DNA from: Acidaminobacter hydrogenoformans DSM 2784
GTDB taxonomy: Bacteria > Bacillota > Clostridia > Peptostreptococcales > Acidaminobacteraceae
Assembly (NCBI RefSeq): GCF_900103005.1
Contig: NZ_FMWL01000023.1
Coordinates: 1-40,294, forward strand
Reading direction: 5' to 3'
Length of the DNA: 40,294 nucleotides
The notes beneath the pieces were generated by a model. That model ran no database searches and was not told the origin of the DNA. It saw only the letters and a program-made list of their open reading frames with translations. Made by a program: the position numbers and the translations under genes. Positions 39,415-40,294 of this stretch are shown here, piece after piece. Each line of letters starts with the position of its first letter. Within the stretch, counting starts at the first letter, position 1.

Positions 39415-40207
39415 CTATCTGTTCGCTTCATACTGCTGAAGCAGCTTGACGAAGAGCTCAGGGATCTTTGCCATTTTTTCAGGCGTCTCGACGAAGGAGA
39501 TGCGGAACTGTGTCTTGCCTGGGTTCTCAACGCCTTCTTTTGTCTCGTAGAAGCCCTTCATAGGCGCGACGAGAAGTGTGGTCTGAACGCCATCAATGTC
39601 AACGGCGCCTTCTTGAGCGCAGTACAGGACAAAGTCGAGGCAGTCAAAGCCTGGCTTGACAACGTTGCGGACGTCAATAATGGAGTAAATGGAGGCATCC
39701 GGGCTGGAGACAATGAGCTTTGGCTCAAGCTCTTTCAGGCCGTTGTATACTTTGACGATCTGCTCTTTATAGTATTCTCTAAGTTCATTTGTCCAAGCAG
39801 CAAGCTCTTCCTTAGTCTCGTAAGCGAGGGCACCAAAAATGTATTGGCCTATGACGTTGGCACAGAGGTTTGCTGTATATTCCGCGACGGAACGGTCGTG
39901 GAACTCCGCGTTGTCTGTGATGACAGCGCCAATTCTGAGGCCGCAGGCATTCCATACTTTTGAAGCAGTTTCAATGCTGATTCTTCTGCCTTCAATGCCC
40001 GGAACATCCGCGTCGCTAAGACCCCAGACACTGACAAGCGGCTTGTCTGTTTCATAATAAAGCTCACGGTAAGCTTCGTCGCTGATCATCCACATATTGT
40101 ATTTAACGCAAAGCTTTGCAAGGTCTTTGAGCATATCATAAGTGTAAAATTGTCCAGTGGGATTGTCATAAGGAATGACGAGGAGCGCGCCTGGATTTTC
40201 TTTTTTA
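39415..40207 (-). CDS. Fold-type I aminotransferase, 5' end removed by an ISL3-type element
   Basis: The C-terminal about 264 residues of a PLP aminotransferase are native. NPGALLVIPYDNPTGQFY, MISDEAYRELYYE and the PLP lysine in SIETASKVWNACGLRIG are standard for class I/II aminotransferases such as aspartate or aromatic enzymes. At 40208 the gene runs straight into the IS tip; the frame stays open through the IS to the window edge (reading back into PTIDLEP-KKENPG), but those residues are IS-derived. The large N-terminal half, with the first part of the active site, is missing here. The gene is therefore interrupted, unless the true upstream half lies beyond the element, in which case it is a split gene. 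Confidence 0.8.
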
Positions 40208-40294
40208 GGCTCTAAGTCAATAGTTGGGGTGGGGATTCTTTGAATCCCTGCTCCTTTAATGTTTAGAGGGTATTTTAGTAATCGATTGTCAACG
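40208..40294 (-). mobile_element. ISL3-family insertion sequence, right end (second copy, partial)
   Basis: These 87 bases are the exact reverse complement of 116-202. The tip GGCTCTAAGTC faces the aminotransferase gene and the element extends past the window edge. The 8 bases just before it (40200-40207) are CTTTTTTA; the matching duplicate should be found beyond the other end of the element. Window edges at two IS copies are what one expects when an assembler stops at a repeat. Confidence 0.8.

Overview
The window looks like a chromosomal contig from an anaerobic, Gram-positive (Firmicutes/Clostridia-type) bacterium. The clues are strong AGGAGG-type ribosome binding sites, a rubrerythrin, a DUF4317 protein, a YwbE protein, a DUF4153 membrane protein, a KdpD-type kinase without the large N-terminal sensor domain, and many U-tailed terminators. 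Species assignment from sequence alone is not safe. Both ends stop inside copies of the same ISL3-family insertion sequence, in inverted orientation (1-202 and 40208-40294 share 87 identical bases). The right-hand copy breaks an aminotransferase gene.

Left part (about 0.2-24 kb) is mostly housekeeping and accessory genes on the minus strand: a DUF1801::alkyltransferase-like DNA repair fusion, a von Willebrand A protein with a macrodomain protein, a Gfo/Idh/MocA oxidoreductase, a cold-shock protein with a long leader, HisC, a nitroreductase, YwbE, a DUF4153 membrane protein, an ornithine cyclodeaminase-family protein (plus strand), a patatin-like lipase, a UvrA paralogue without the UvrB-binding domain, DUF4317, a TrkA-N-like protein plus KdpD/KdpE-like two-component pair, a PadR regulator with two half-size permeases, rubrerythrin (plus strand) and RecQ. 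A dispersed hairpin element with the core GCCGATGGT recurs between these genes, often as the stem of a terminator.

Right part (23.2-38.5 kb) is the most interesting region: a single catabolic locus for a tri- or dicarboxylate-like acid. A LysR regulator (37.6 kb, plus) is divergent from a beta-propeller lactonase, an isocitrate/isopropylmalate dehydrogenase-family enzyme, an aconitase-family enzyme, an RraA-type aldolase/decarboxylase, an MmgE/PrpD protein, a complete tripartite tricarboxylate transporter (TctC, TctB, TctA), a second aconitase-family enzyme of the YbhJ type and a LarA-type (nickel-pincer racemase family) enzyme. Three promoters in the locus carry a dyad of the form ATAA-N7-TTAT centred about 64-66 bp upstream of the predicted transcription start. 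This is the form bound by the LysR-type regulator CcpC of Bacillus, and it predicts one coherent regulon. The acid that is degraded cannot be read from the sequence; no described pathway that I know uses this exact enzyme set.

Far right (38.6-40.3 kb): an AHSA1/SRPBCC protein behind a near-consensus Fur box, then the IS-truncated aminotransferase. No rRNA, tRNA or CRISPR array was seen.
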